Shown here one piece after another: positions 22,961-34,790 of a stretch of DNA of 64,000 nucleotides. The notes below the pieces were generated by a model, which made no database searches, was not told the DNA's origin, and worked only from the letters and a program-made list of their open reading frames with translations. Each line of letters starts with the position of its first letter. The stretch's first letter is position 1. The translations under genes and the position numbers were made by a program. The DNA is from Sternotherus odoratus (lineage: Eukaryota; Chordata; Testudines; Kinosternidae): assembly GCA_032164245.1 (NCBI GenBank), contig JAVMKO010000003.1, positions 45,386,890 through 45,450,889 on the forward strand, in the 5' to 3' direction.

Positions 22961-24750
22961 CAAGGGATAACAAGGCGGAATAGTACCTCTCTCTCTTTCT
23001 TCAGAGAGCGCCTCCTGTGGCTGCACAGCCAGATCCTTCTCCTTACTAGGGGTTGAGCCTAGTGGCTCAATCTAGCCTAGTGGCTCAATCTAGCCCTAAG
23101 TCAGGAAAAGCAAAAGTGAAGGTTCAAACAGCAATGCTGCTGTGTCACACATCCTGTATATTTTACAATATACCATTAAGAAGATAAACAGTAGTAAACT
23201 TCAAAGTTAGCCAGAAAATGCAGGATTTTGCTTTTGTATTTATTCATTAGCCCTATGATAGAAGAACTCTACTATGTGGCCAGAGTCTTTCACTATTAAT
23301 TATGTCAAGTGGTGCCTTACTCTGTGAACAGTCATGTTTTATTTCAGTAGGTGTATTGTGGGGCTAAATATTGCTCATTGTGAACAAGGGTGACAGAATT
23401 GGGCCCATAATACATTGTGTAACAATTTCAAGAATCTTTCTCCTCAGATCTCTCCATGTTGGCTTGGTGCCTGTAAAAAATTCACTCTCGTAAACCAAAA
23501 GTAGGCTTTTCATGTAACTTTTGCTTAAGAACAGATTTTTTCCCCAGTCATGTGACGTAAAAAGAATTTAAAAATACATATCTTGGTTTGTCAATTGAAT
23601 TGTACAAATGAAAGCAGGTTGTGTATTGAACATTTTACAGACTTAAGATCTGCATTTTGAAACTGCTTTTCAGTTGACCCTTCAGGCCTATTTTGAGTTA
23701 CCAGATGGAAATAAAGGTTTCCCTTCAAGTGGTGGTTGCCAAGGGCAACTGGCACTGACGCTAAAAGATGAATACTCTACCTACTTAGTATAATGCCTAC
23801 TTTGTGAGCTAAATAAAGAGCTAAATTGCAGAGCAGGAAGTTGGATAAATGTGAAATATCAAGGGAGCAAAACCCAGGATTATTAAGGACCCAGAATTCA
23901 GAAAGGATTATTGTCACTACATGGATAGTAACTGGCTGGCATACAGATTCTAGGCACAAATCTGTTGCTAGGCACTTTGCTGTCTTGGCCCTACTGTTCA
24001 AGATCTGCTCCAGTGAGTAGTGCCAACACGTTTTCTCTGTCTGGATACAAGAAGGCTGTGGAAGTTTAGTGAGAGAAAGGAATAGTTTTTTTAGCTTCTG
24101 TAGCAGAAATGAGTGTTGAGGTTACAAGCAGTTTAGCTTCTGTGAGCTTGCAGTTGACAGGGTCAGCAGTCTCTGACAGGTATCATTGTGGTCACTCAGA
24201 ATTTGAGTTTATGAATAGTTTGTATCAATGACAGAAAAAAAAATCTGCACATAAAATTATACCATGGAAAACCTAACATTTCAATGGATAAAAAAATCAG
24301 AAAGCAAGGTTAATCAGCTTTCAAAACAGACTAGCTTTGGGGGGGGGGGGGGAGAGGGAAGCTCTTATTTGTGGTTCAGTGATCTAATAAAATAAATTTC
24401 CCTGACAACACACAGATTTATCAAATATAGGTACATCTCATTAAATAATCTACCGAAATATCATACATTTAAAAATGAGAAAAAAAAATAGGTGCAGTGT
24501 CTTTCTGCAATGAGACATTTTTAACTTAGTGTTATTTTACTACACATTAAGCAAACTCTTGACCTATACAAGATTTAACAGGATTCCCCTGTTTGGTGGA
24601 ACTGTCCTTGTAATGGGATTGTCAAGGGTTTGTAATGGTTTGCAATTTCACGTAATCATAAAAAGTTTGTAACATAATGCAGTACATATCTGGTGAAAAT
24701 TCTAACTATAAGGCCTGATGTCTTACTGGTTTTTATAATCCATTTTGGCC
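22961..24750. other. Single-copy AT-rich sequence with short poly-G
   Basis: No gene or named repeat recognised. A G tract interrupts the AT-rich sequence at about 24,339-24,352. Confidence 0.5.
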
Positions 24751-24751
24751 G

Positions 24752-25127
24752 TAGGGCTGCCAATTGTCTAGTCACACAAACCCAAACACCTTTGCACTGC
24801 CCCTGCCCTGCCTATTTCCCGAGACTCTGACCCATCTTTGAGGCTCTGCCCCACTCACTCCATCCACCCTTCCTCCGTTGCTCACTTTCCCCCACTATCA
24901 CTCACTTTCACTGGGCTGGGGAAAGAGTTTGGAATGTGGGAGGGGGCTCTGGGATGAGCCTGGGGCAGGAGGAGATGTGGGGTGCAAGATCTGGGAGGGA
25001 TTTTGGGTGCTGGAAGGGAGCTTAGAGATGGGGCCTGGGATTGGGGTGCAGGAGGAGGTGAGGGGTGTGGGCTCTGGAATGGAGTTTGGGTGCAGGAGGA
25101 GGCTCAGGGCTGGGACAGGGGATTAGG
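24752..25127. mobile_element. G-rich hAT-type MITE fragment
   Basis: The left end TAGGGCTGCCAATTGTCTAG begins a C-rich, then G-rich element made of variants of 'GGGCTCTGGGGTGGG' and 'GGTGCAGGAGG'. The same family recurs in reverse at about 43,320-43,482, where the end reads GAAAGTTGACAACCCTG. The open frame at 24,878-25,126 is a glycine-rich translation of the repeat. The right end is lost at the junction with CR1. Confidence 0.6.
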
Positions 25128-25790
25128 TTGCATTTGATTTTTCCTTCCTAAGTGTAGTACTTTACACTTGTCTATACTGAATTTAATCTTATTGATTTTA
25201 TACCAGCTTTCCATTTTGACAAGGTTATTTTGAATTCTAATCCTGTCCACCAGTATGCTTGCAATACTGCAGAGCTTGTTTTCATCCATAGATTTTATAA
25301 GAATATTCTTTACTCCATTATCCAAGTCATGAATGAAAATATTCAATGATTGAACCCAGAACTGAACGCTGCAGTATCCCACTAGATATGCCCTACCAGT
25401 TTGACAGAGAACCATTGAACGGTTTGTGTCATGCACCCACCTGTATAGTAATTTTATCTATTTTATCTTTTCCTAGTTTGTTTAGGAGAATGTTGTGTGA
25501 GACTGTGTCAAAAGATTTACTAAAATCAAGGTCTGTCATATCTACTGCTTCCCTCCCAACCCCTATCCACTAGATCAGTAAACTGTCTGAGAAAGAAATT
25601 AGATTGGTTTGGCATGATTTCTTCTTTACAAATCCATGCTGTCTATTCTTTATAACCCTATTATCCTCTAGGAGGTTACAAATTGATTGTTTACCAGTGT
25701 GTTCTAGTCCCTCTCCAGATACTGATGTTATGCTAACAGGTCTATAATTCCCAAAGTCTTCTCTGTTATCCTTTTGAAAGACAGATACTG
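25128..25790 (-). pseudogene. CR1 ORF2 reverse transcriptase fragments
   Basis: From 25,803 downward the frame gives EDFGNYRPVSITSVSGEGLE, then RQHGFVKKKSCQTNLISF, which are RT blocks with the conserved 'NYRPVSL' and 'QHGF...KSC.TNL' motifs. The second piece (25,436-25,128) gives FNIFIHDLDNGV, a damaged counterpart of the 'FADDTKL' catalytic region (SMDENKL), and KFSIDKCKVLHLGRKN. The catalytic YxDD/FADD motif is destroyed. Confidence 0.85.
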
Positions 25791-26913
25791 TGTGACATTG
25801 CACTCTATAAAATATACTAATGAGTGTGGCTATAATGTAACTGGGGTATGCTTTGTGCTAAAGGTCTCCTTACAAAGCTTATAATCTACTGAATGTGTTT
25901 ATCTTATTGGTATGAACGTATCATTCTTGTATCTGAAACTAGAAATATAAAATATAACTCTGAAAGCCTATTGTAATTATGCAAAGTGTGGGACATTAAT
26001 GGTGGCTCCCATTAACCAGGACAATTGACTGTAGATGGCTCTGTTTACCTGTAAGTCTTCCTGTATACTTGTGGGCTGGCCAGTGGGTAATGAAGTCCTA
26101 CAATGACATGTGATCATGTCACCTGAACTGGAATCCATCTTTAACCTGGTGCTTTTCCTTTTAGAAGGAAGGGCGTGGGGGAACCCACAGAGGGACAAAG
26201 GATTCCCGCCTTGTACAAAAGATAGATAAGGGGGTGGAACAGAACAAAGGAGACTGCCATCATTAGAAATCCTCTAACTACCACCTGAGCTGGAACAAGG
26301 GCTGTACCAGGGGAAAGGGTGATGCCCAGACTGGGAAGGCATCCAGTCTGTGATAGAAACTTATTGAAACATCTCTGAGGGTGAAATTTTATCTGTATTC
26401 AGTGTTATTACTTATTAGGCTTAGAATTGCATGTTTTGTTTTATTTTATTTGGTAATTCACTTTGTTCTGTCTGTTACTTCTTGGAACCAATTAAATCCT
26501 ACTTCTGTACTTAATAAAACCATTTCTTACTTTTTAATTAACTTGGAGTGTGTGTTGGTACCTCATGGGGGGAGAACAGTTGTACATACCTCTCTATCAG
26601 CATTATAGACGGCAATCATTCTAAGAGTTTGCTCTGTATAACAGATTTATTTAGGGTTTGGACCCCATTGGGAGTTGAGTATCTGAGTGCTAAAGGCAGG
26701 AACACTTCCTAATCTGTTTCCAGGCAAGCCCACAGCTGGCGGGGGACATGGCTCAGACCCGAGTCTGGGTTTGCAGCAGGCTAGTGGGTCTGGCTCAAAC
26801 CAGGCAGGGTACTGATGTCCTACGCTGTTTGTGCAGGAAAACAGAGGCAGGAGTAGCCTTGGCACATCAGTTGGCAGCTTCTAAGGGAGTTTCTGTGATC
26901 CCAACCCGTCACA
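25791..26913 (+). mobile_element. Solo LTR of an endogenous retrovirus
   Basis: The 1,123-bp element starts TGTGACATTGCACTC and ends AACCCGTCACA, giving TG...CA ends. It interrupts the CR1 reverse transcriptase region, whose sequence resumes on both sides. A promoter-like stretch (CCCGCCTTGTAC...GATAAGGGGGTGGAAC) lies near 26,205-26,240 and a poly(A) signal AATAAA at about 26,513-26,518, supporting plus orientation. The flanks (TACTG and CTATG) are not identical, so the 5-bp duplication has decayed. I recognise it as a common turtle ERV LTR. No internal retroviral genes remain. Confidence 0.8.
26513..26518 (+). promoter_or_regulatory. LTR poly(A) signal
   Basis: AATAAA in the context CTGTACTTAATAAAACC, followed by a T-rich stretch, inside the plus-strand LTR. 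It would mark the end of the R region. Confidence 0.6.
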
Positions 26914-27123
26914 CTATGTTTGCCCGTCTCCAGTCCCCTGGGAGTTCACCCGTCCTCCATGAGTTCTCAAAGATAATTGCTAGCAGTTCTGAGATTGCGT
27001 CAGCTAGTTCCTTAAGACCCTGGGATGAATTTCATCAAGCCCTGCCAATTTGAATACATCAAATTTATCTAAATCTTCTTTCTCCTGTTCTTTCCTTATT
27101 TTAGCTTGCATTCCTTCCCCCCT

Positions 27124-27141
27124 GTTGTTGTTGTTGTTGTT
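27124..27141. repeat. (TTG)n microsatellite
   Basis: Six consecutive TTG/GTT trinucleotides lie within the CR1-derived sequence. Confidence 0.9.
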
Positions 27142-28049
27142 AAATGTGTTGAGTGTTTTGTCACCATTAACCATTTTTAGAGAAGACTAAAGTAAAACGG
27201 GCAATAAACACCTCAGCCTTCTTAATACCCTGAATTATTAGCTCTCCTTTCCTGGTAAGTAGAGGACCAACAGTTTCCTTCATCTTTCTCTTGCTCTTAA
27301 TTTAAAGAACCTCTTCTTATTGCCTTTTATGTCTCTGCTAGGTGTAACTCATTTTGCGCCTTAGCCTTTCTGATTTTATCCCTACATGCTTGTATCCTTC
27401 CTTAGCAATTTGTCCCCATTTCTACTCTTTGCAGGATTCCTTTTTGATTTTGAGGTTATTAAAGAACTCTTGATACATCCCAATTGGGCTCTTACTATTC
27501 TTCTTATATTCTCTTTTCATCAGCATAGTTTGTATGCTGTGCCTTTAATATTGTTCCCTGGAGAAACTGCCAGCTCTCCTGAATTCCTGTACCCCTTAGA
27601 TTTTCTTCTCATGGGATCTTACCTACCAACTCTGTGAGTTTAATGTCATTGCTTTTGAAATCCATTGTCCTTATTCTGCTGCTCTCACTCCTTCCTTTCC
27701 TTAGAATCGTAATATCTATCATTTAATGATTACTTTCACCCAAACGTCTTCTAATTTCAGATTCTCAACCAATTCTTCTCCGCTGGACTGAATCAAGTCT
27801 AAAATGACCGTCCCTCCACTTTCTGGAACAAAAGCATTTTCCCTATGCATTCCAAGAACTTAATGGAAACTTTGTCTTTTGCTGTATTATTTTTCCAACA
27901 GCTGTCTGTAGTAGTAGTCCAAGTCCCCCATTACTACTACATTTTGTGTTTAGGATATTTTTGTTCTAGAAATGCCTCATCCTCCACCTCTTCCTGATTT
28001 GGTGTTTTGTAGTAGACTCCTACCATGTTGTCACCTCTTCCCTCCCCCC

Positions 28050-28330
28050 TTTTATCTTTACCCAGATACTTTCAACTGAACTGCCTCGCACCACCTCCTG
28101 TACCTCAGACCAAGTGTATATATTCTTAATGTATAAGTCAACACTCTCCTCCCTTTTTTCTGACTGTCCTTCCTGAACAAGCTATATGCCTTTATACAAG
28201 TGTTCCAGTCAGAAGATTTATCCCAAGTCTCTGTGATGACAATTAAGTCATAATTTAGCTTATGTACTAATACTGTCAGTTCTTCCTGTTTATTCTCCAC
28301 ACTCTTATAAACAAATGCAAAACATTAAGC
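28050..28330 (-). pseudogene. CR1 ORF2 endonuclease domain start
   Basis: The minus frame reads MENKQEELTVLVHKLNYDL then IVITETWDKSSDWN and YSLFRKDSQKKGRR. This is the N-terminal part of the APE-type endonuclease of CR1: the E of 'ITETW' is the conserved catalytic glutamate, and the spacing to 'YxLFRxDR' is as usual. The frame breaks at about 28,190 and later motifs are not intact. Confidence 0.8.
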
Positions 28331-28739
28331 GTTGAGCAGATTCCAGCACTGACTTCCCTCTTGTTGCTCCTATGACCCTACTGTAATTTTCCATGTCCCC
28401 CCTCTCCAACACATAGCCCCCTGGGCTTTTGTCACTTGCCTCTATGAATCTAGTTTATAGCTCTCATCACTAAGTTGGTAAGTCGTTGAGTGAAGATGTT
28501 CTTTACTGTTTTGGTCAGATGAACCATATCACTTTGAGTAGACCTCCTTCCTGGAACAGTATCCCATGGTCGAGAGAGCCAATTGACACCATATATGCAA
28601 CTGTGCATTCATCTCCAGGATACACATGCCCCTACCTGGGCCTTTACTCTCAACTGGGAGAGTGGATGAGAACAAAAACTTGCTCCCAGTGCTCTGTTGT
28701 CACTGCTGATCTGATCAAATAGTATCACTAGTGTTCACA

Positions 28740-29470
28740 TCGATGAGCGGCATGAGGTTGGACCCTCTCTGTACTTGTTGGACCTGGGTTCCAGGCAGGC
28801 AGCATGCCTCCTGGGACATCATGTCAAGTCGGCAGCTGGATGCCTCTCTCCCCCTCAGATGAGAGTCACTGACCACCTCCACCACCCTACAACTTCTCCT
28901 CTTGGGTGTGGTTGCTGTGAGCCACCCAGATATGGGGGCAGGTGATTCTTCCTCTTGAGCAACTGAGCCCGGCTCCTCATCACCAGTTGTCAGAACACCA
29001 TACCAGTTCTTGATGGTGATGGAGGGGTGACCTGGGGAAAAGAGGTCTGTCTACTGCTCAGGGTGGCCAGTCTCCTCCCCTTAGAGCAGCCAGTTCTTTC
29101 TTCCTCTGGTGCTGCTGTAGCTATATGTAATTGTCTGGCATCCTCTGTGCCAGATGTTTCCACATGTGTCCTGGTGATTATGTCCCTTGTGCTCCTGGAT
29201 GCTATGCAGATGAGCTGCTGCCTCCTGCAGCTCTTACCTGCTTCCCGAGGGTTTCGACCTACAGACACCTCTTTAGACTGAGTGGTTCCCCCTACTCTAT
29301 GGCTTTTGTCACCAAGGACATGCAGGCCACATTCCCAGCAAGTCAAGTACAGGACCTGAGTGGAAGTCTCCAGGGTCAGGATGCCTGTCTGGTGCAGGCA
29401 GAGAAAGAGCTAGCAATGGTGTTGGCTACACACCACTTTCATCCCATTGTGGGATCTTCCTTGTAGAGTA
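28740..29470 (-). pseudogene. CR1 ORF1 remnant
   Basis: The longest open piece (29,346-28,990) begins TCWECGLHVLGDKSHRVGG. Immediately after its stop another frame resumes with a VAQEEESPAP...GWL-like stretch and TPKRRSC. Together these match the ORF1 product of turtle CR1 elements, which contains Cys-rich segments and is thought to bind RNA. It was first mistaken for a host gene because it stays open for 118 codons and has normal composition. Position upstream of the CR1 ORF2 fragments on the same strand settles it. Confidence 0.7.
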
Positions 29471-29560
29471 CCTGCAAGTTAAGGAAACAGAGGGTGGGGG
29501 GAAGCACTCGGTTCTACCTCTCTGCCTTCCTCTGCTGGCGAACTCAGCTGATTTAATTTG

Positions 29561-31750
29561 CTTAATTTCCCAGCTGCCTTCATATCACCAATCACATGGG
29601 TCCTTTAATGTATTCGTTTTATTATAACTTCATGGCAATGACATTTTGGTTTAGCTGGAATACCTATTTCATCCTTAATATCTTTGTTTAGTCACCCATC
29701 ACTTTCTGAAAAACTATTCTATGCATACTGAGAGAGTGGAAGTCAGCTATATAATGTGCTTTCTTTCTTTGGTTGGTTTTTGAAGCATAATCTGTGTAGG
29801 AAAAAAAAACTGTGTCATCTGTTCATTGAGATTTGCCTGATTGCAATATGATGGTTACATTGTGTTTTTTACTTTCACATCAGGTTGCTAACTATCAAGT
29901 TACAAGGCTGTTGCTTTATGTTATTGCTAAAGAGAAGATTATCTGCATATGTGTCTAATGTTACAGGATGCTGAAATGTCAGCCACACTGCCTGTAATAA
30001 CTTGATTGCTATTGTAACACTTTTTTTCATTTCCTAATGTATGAATTAACTGGCAAAAAAACTATTTGCAATAGTTTAAGAATATTTAGGCTCTGATCCT
30101 GCATATGCTAATGAACGTGCTTAATTTTAAGCAAGCAAGTATTTTCATTTTGCATAAATATTTTTGGGGTCAGATCCCAAAATCAAGAGGCCGGACCTAA
30201 AATCATGAGATTATGCTGTGTTTTCTGATCTGCCGTCTAATTTTTGAGATACCTTTGCCTCTCCCCTGTGTGTGGGGCAGTTAGTGTTGCTCACTCTCCC
30301 AAATGCATTGGATAAGATGATTTTTGGCATCTGCTTCAAGAACTCTCACCCCCACACCTGCTTGTCTCCTGCCCAGCAGTTAATTCTTCTTCCACTTCCC
30401 ATATCAGTCCTGCCCCTCTCTCCCACCACGTCATCAGTTCTATCACCAGTCTCACCTCTGCTCTTCTTGGGGCTCCTCACCTCCTTTCCCAGGAGAGAAG
30501 AGAAACTTCCCTGTCCCTGTTTCTCACAGGAGTGGAGGGGGCAGGAGAGAGCAGAACCAACCTGAACTGCTGGGCTCTTCAGCTATCTTGTCCCCGCTCC
30601 ACTCTTGTAGGAGTAGCTTCGGGATACTGAGGGGTGGGAGGAGGAGCAGGAATGAGCTCTTCCTGTAGCAACTCTGATTGGTTGCTCATCTCCAGGAGGC
30701 AGGCCAGGCAGTCAGCAGTCAGTAAGGTTTTCCCCCAGGCAGGTTTCAAATTTGCTAGAGGGCTGGTATTTCTCAGTCACTGCCAGCGGGGCTCCAGCCC
30801 AGGCCAAAATCCCATCATTTGTGAAGAAATCATTATATTGGCATCCCTGATTAATTGCTGCTAATATATACAGTCATCTAGCACCAGGGTGGATAAAAAT
30901 AAATTATTTTAAAAAAATGATTTTTTAATTTTAATAGGATTTTTTTAATAAAAGGTTTTCTCCTCAAAAAACATATCTAAAGATAGTTTTAATTAAGATA
31001 TATTATAGCTCAAAGATATCGCAACATGGAATAAAGATTATAAATTCTAATTCTATAGTATGAGACACTATATTCATGTAATGTTTAAGAAAAGTTTTGT
31101 AAATAAGTTCCAATAGTTCATGGATTAGGGATCCAATCTTTCTATCTAGCCAATGGGACTCGGTGCTCAGTCTAAAAGATACCATCAGAGATGCTTAGTT
31201 TTGCAGTTCTCAAACTGTAGATTTGTCTTCAGAGGTAACATGTTTGTTAGCAGCAAAAATGTTTTAAATAAATAAATAATATATAGAAGTGAAAAATAAC
31301 AGACCTCAAAACAGTTGTCTCTCTGCATCCTCTCTCTAAAAGTGCAAAGTTTCAAACAGTTCAATGAATAGAAGATTGTTGGGGTGGAATAGATCTGGAC
31401 CAGGAGAAGAAGTCTGGAGATAAATGTGAGAAGCAAGGGACATATGCTTTTTTGTTAAAATATTATGTGTTTGCTGTTGAAGAAAAAATCCAGAATACTT
31501 AATGTTGTTTTAGTTAAATAAAACAATTTAAATGTTTGGTGATATTCTCCTCCTAATACATCATAGCAAGAAAATCCTCCAAATATTAATGATTAACCCG
31601 CTGAAGTAGAGAGAGTTCACCTCCCAGTGACTTAATAAATATCTGCTTCAGTTACCTTTGGTGTCATCCAAAGCTCTAAAACCTACCATTGACTTCACTG
31701 GACTTTATGGATCAAGCCCTTAAAGATGAGTCTTAACATTTAGGGTTCAG
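29561..31750. other. Single-copy AT-rich sequence
   Basis: No gene recognised. A degraded palindromic MITE-like fragment (GATCCTGCATATGCTAATG then GTGCTTAATTTTAAGCAAGC) is visible at about 30,091-30,180. The C-rich frame at 30,272-30,565 lacks any domain. Confidence 0.45.
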
Positions 31751-31751
31751 A

Positions 31752-32617
31752 GGCTATGTCTACACTGAAACACTACAGTAGCACAGAGGCCGATGAAGCA
31801 TGTCAGTGTACACACTCATTACAGCTACAGGATGGCTTCTTCCATCCCACCTCCCCAAAAGGCAGTAGTTAGGTCAATGGAAGAATTCTTCCATCACTTT
31901 AGCACATTGGTTCTCAAAGTGGGGGTCGGGACCCCTCTGGGGGTCGCGAGCCCCTGCTGCCAGCAGCCGGCCCCAAACAATGCCGCTGCCGTGGGCTGCT
32001 GGCATCCGGCCCCTGCTGCTGCAGGCAGCCCATGCCCCTGCCGCGGCAGGCTGCCGGTGCCCCCATAAGGCTGGTCCCAGCCGCAGCTCCCACTGCAGTG
32101 GCCTGCTGGCGGCCCCGCGAGCCTGGTCCGGGCCCTGGCTCTTGCTGCGGTGGGCTGCGGGCACTGCCACGTGCCCGACCCGGCCCTGGCCCTGGCCCCT
32201 GCAGAGGTGGGCTTCCGGCGCCCCCGTGAGCCTGGCCCCTGCCGCGATGGGCTGCCAGCACCTCTGTCGGGCTGCTGGAACCCCCTCTCACAGGCCTCGG
32301 AGGGCTGCTGGAACCCTCTGTCATCCAGACCCCTGTCCTGGGGGGCTGCTGGAACCCCCCCATCCCAGCCCCTGCTGCAGTGGGCTGCAGGCACGTGCTC
32401 CCCCCCCTCCCCCCGCCTGACCCCTTGGGGGGGGGGGGGGATCACGCTTAGAGGCCCGGTGTGGGAAAGGGATCACCACTACAAAAAGTTTGAGAACCAC
32501 TGAGGTGCTCTCTACCAGGAATTAGTTCATCTTAACTCCATGTTTCAGAATTGCAGATTTTTCACATCCCTGCAAGATAAAGCTATGTTGATGTAACTTT
32601 TCAGTGGAGACCAGCCT
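31752..32617. mobile_element. Harbinger MITE interrupted by a hAT
   Basis: The left end GGCTATGTCTACACTG and the right end (read inward, GGCTGGTCTCCACTG) match the Harbinger MITE terminus of this window. The two halves, 31,752-31,904 and 32,503-32,617, are separated by the hAT insert at 31,905-32,502. Characteristic words such as 'GCAGTAGTTAGGTCAATGG' on the left and 'AGCTATGTTGATGTAACTT' on the right belong to one MITE family. Confidence 0.65.
31905..32502. mobile_element. Non-autonomous hAT (Charlie-like), nested
   Basis: The ends CATTGGTTCTCAAAGTGGGG and, inverted from the right, CAGTGGTTCTCAAACTTTTT are classic hAT/Charlie termini (CAGTGGTTCTCAA). The interior is very GC-rich with repeated GGGCTGC(T/C)GG(C/A)ACC phrases and a poly-G tract at about 32,424-32,440. 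The expected 8-bp duplication is not recognisable (CTTTAGCA versus AGGTGCTC). Four long overlapping frames on both strands are artefacts of the repeat. Confidence 0.8.
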
Positions 32618-34404
32618 GGAGACCCAGCACTCCTTAACTCGTTTCTGCATGTAGAAAATAAATTGCATGTTTAATGGTTTACCAGACTCCACCTTCCATG
32701 ATGATAAAAATGCTCTGGAAAAAGGAATTAACTGTTTTAATTACCTATTTGATTTCTAAGAAAAATATATCATTCAAACTTGTGTTCCAATAATCGAAAC
32801 AAATCCTGGCTGAAAATGGATCTGTGTATATCACATGTATCTAATAGAGGTAGCCATGATGTAATCAGAGGGTAAAATAATAGATTGTGCAAACTGTACA
32901 TTTATTAAGCTATGAAGGAGAGCATGAGAGGATCCAGAGAGGAGACTGGAAAAAATTGCTTGACTTGAGCTAAACTATACCACTCTCCTAAGTGCATTCA
33001 TCAGGAATTGAGATCACTGTACAGAAAGGCTGTCACAAAAACATACAGCACAGCTGAGAGCAAGCAACACAAAATGCAGGTGTGGAGAAATCACATACCT
33101 ACATGCAGAGGCAAGAAGACAGTATATCCTGTGTCTGAGAGAGGATGCCAAAACTATATTTTTAAAATAATTTTGCAGCCTCTTGTAGATCTAAGCTACA
33201 AAGCAATGGAAAGGAGAGTGTAAAGCATTGCCCACGCATAAACAAGGTATGCAAACAGCAAGATCAAACAAGTACTGATGAAGAAGTGCATGTGTTCACT
33301 CTTGGCGTTCACCTACAGAGGTGTCTTCAGTGCAGGCCAGGTCTGCGTAGTTGAGCTGGGAAAAGTCTTGGGCCAGGCTATGTAAGCATAAACTGCAGTA
33401 GTCTCTATGGTTTTCTGCTGGGGACTGAGAGGACAGTAGCATCCTAATAGGAGCAGAATCTTTGGCACAGTAATTTGACATGTAGGGAGACAGCATGGAG
33501 ATGATATCTGTACTATGCCGAGGTTATGTACCCCATGGTGAGCCCCGTGCTTCAAGTTCTGCCCCAACCTTGAGCAGCTGAATTGTGTTGTTCTGCTGAC
33601 TTGCCATGGAATCAGGGCAGAATTTGACCTTAAGTGAGCCCAAAGCTGTTAAGGAAGTAATTTGTAATGCACAAGAAGTTTATTGGTTATACAAAACTAA
33701 GGAGCAACGCTACATATTCTCAAGTGCCAGCTACTGGCACCTTATCTATTAACTATTTACATATATACACCGAGTGCTCTTTTACTCACATTTTAAGATG
33801 AAAGTTGCTAATAACTAGTGATGAGACAGCAGCCAAAACCTAATATAAAAAGTACCTCCTAATTCCAGGAGGGGAGGAAGACTGAAATCTAAAGAATAGA
33901 TTAGATGAAATTTTGGTTCTGAGTTGGCACCAAATCAGAGAGAGAGATTTTCCAGATGCAGTTGAGATGAAGGCATAATGGCAGAAACCTAATGAGAACA
34001 TATGATCTTGATCTATTTCCATTTATGGGGGGACTAGACCCTGAGACGATATTTTGGAGCCATCAAAACCTGTTCTATCCTTAGCAGCCTCAACACCCAA
34101 AATTGAAAACCTATTCTAAACCTAGTTCAGATCTCTTCCTCCTGGATCCAAACACCTTCATTTTGGTTATTTTGTACTAATAGTCTTATAACAATCATTG
34201 CAAATTTTGGTGCCAGTATTAATGTATAGTTGAATCAGATTTAATTCTGTTCCCTACTTTTCTCTGCGGGCCGGGTTTTAATGTTGTTCATCCACGTATG
34301 TAGGTATTTCCTGCAATGTGACCTGCACTGGCAGTGGTTTTCATTTAGTCCTTCACTATGGTAGATAACCATGCACACATCATAATAATGAACAGTATAC
34401 GTTA
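32618..34404. other. Single-copy AT-rich sequence
   Basis: No gene recognised. Frames at 33,296-33,567 on the minus strand overlap in two phases and show no domain. Confidence 0.45.
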
Positions 34405-34790
34405 GAATCGTAGAAACATAGAATATTAGGGTTGGAAGAGACCTCAGAAAGTAATCTAGTCCAATCCCTTGATCAAAGCAGGACCAACACCAACTAAATC
34501 ATCCCAGCCAAGGTTCTGTCAAGCTGGGCCCTAAAAACTTCTGATATGTAAATTCCACCAGCTCCCTAGGTAATTCATTCCAGTGCTTGACCACCCTCCT
34601 AGTGCAATAGTGTTTTCTAATATCCAACCTAGACCTCCCCAACTGCAACTTGATACCATTGGTTCTTGTTCTGTAATCTGCCACCACTGAGAACAGTTTA
34701 GCTCATCCTCTTTGCAGCCCCTCTTCAGGTAGCTGAAGGCTGCTATCAAATCACTCCCTCACTCTTCTCTTCTGCAGACTAAATAACCCC
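34405..34790 (-). mobile_element. CR1 LINE 3' end
   Basis: Minus-strand CR1 tail. The RT C-terminus is visible as fragments such as [14 protein letters not shown] and [19 protein letters not shown]. The 3' untranslated block follows (CCAACCCTAATATTCTATG when read in from the left end, with a degraded ATTCTATG repeat). It is truncated on its 5' side near 34,790 and contains frameshifts. Confidence 0.85.

Larger units (their letters stand above)
25128..29560 (-). mobile_element. Long CR1 LINE, split by an LTR
   Basis: On the minus strand the pieces run in CR1 order. ORF1 remnants lie at about 28,740-29,470 and the ORF2 endonuclease start at about 28,330-28,050. Non-coding-looking but CR1-derived sequence continues to 26,914. 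Then, after the LTR insert, RT blocks lie at 25,803-25,570 and 25,436-25,128. The 3' end of the element (last RT segment and tail) is missing where the G-rich hAT fragment abuts it. Many frameshifts and stops make it inactive. At about 4.4 kb including the 1.1-kb insert it is the longest retroelement here. Confidence 0.85.

Noticed and set aside
28990..29466. A possible host gene of about 118 codons
   Set aside because: It matches CR1 ORF1 and sits upstream of CR1 ORF2 fragments on the same strand.
31874..32503. Six overlapping frames of up to 183 codons
   Set aside because: All lie inside a GC-rich non-autonomous hAT with Charlie-like ends. Composition explains the absence of stops.
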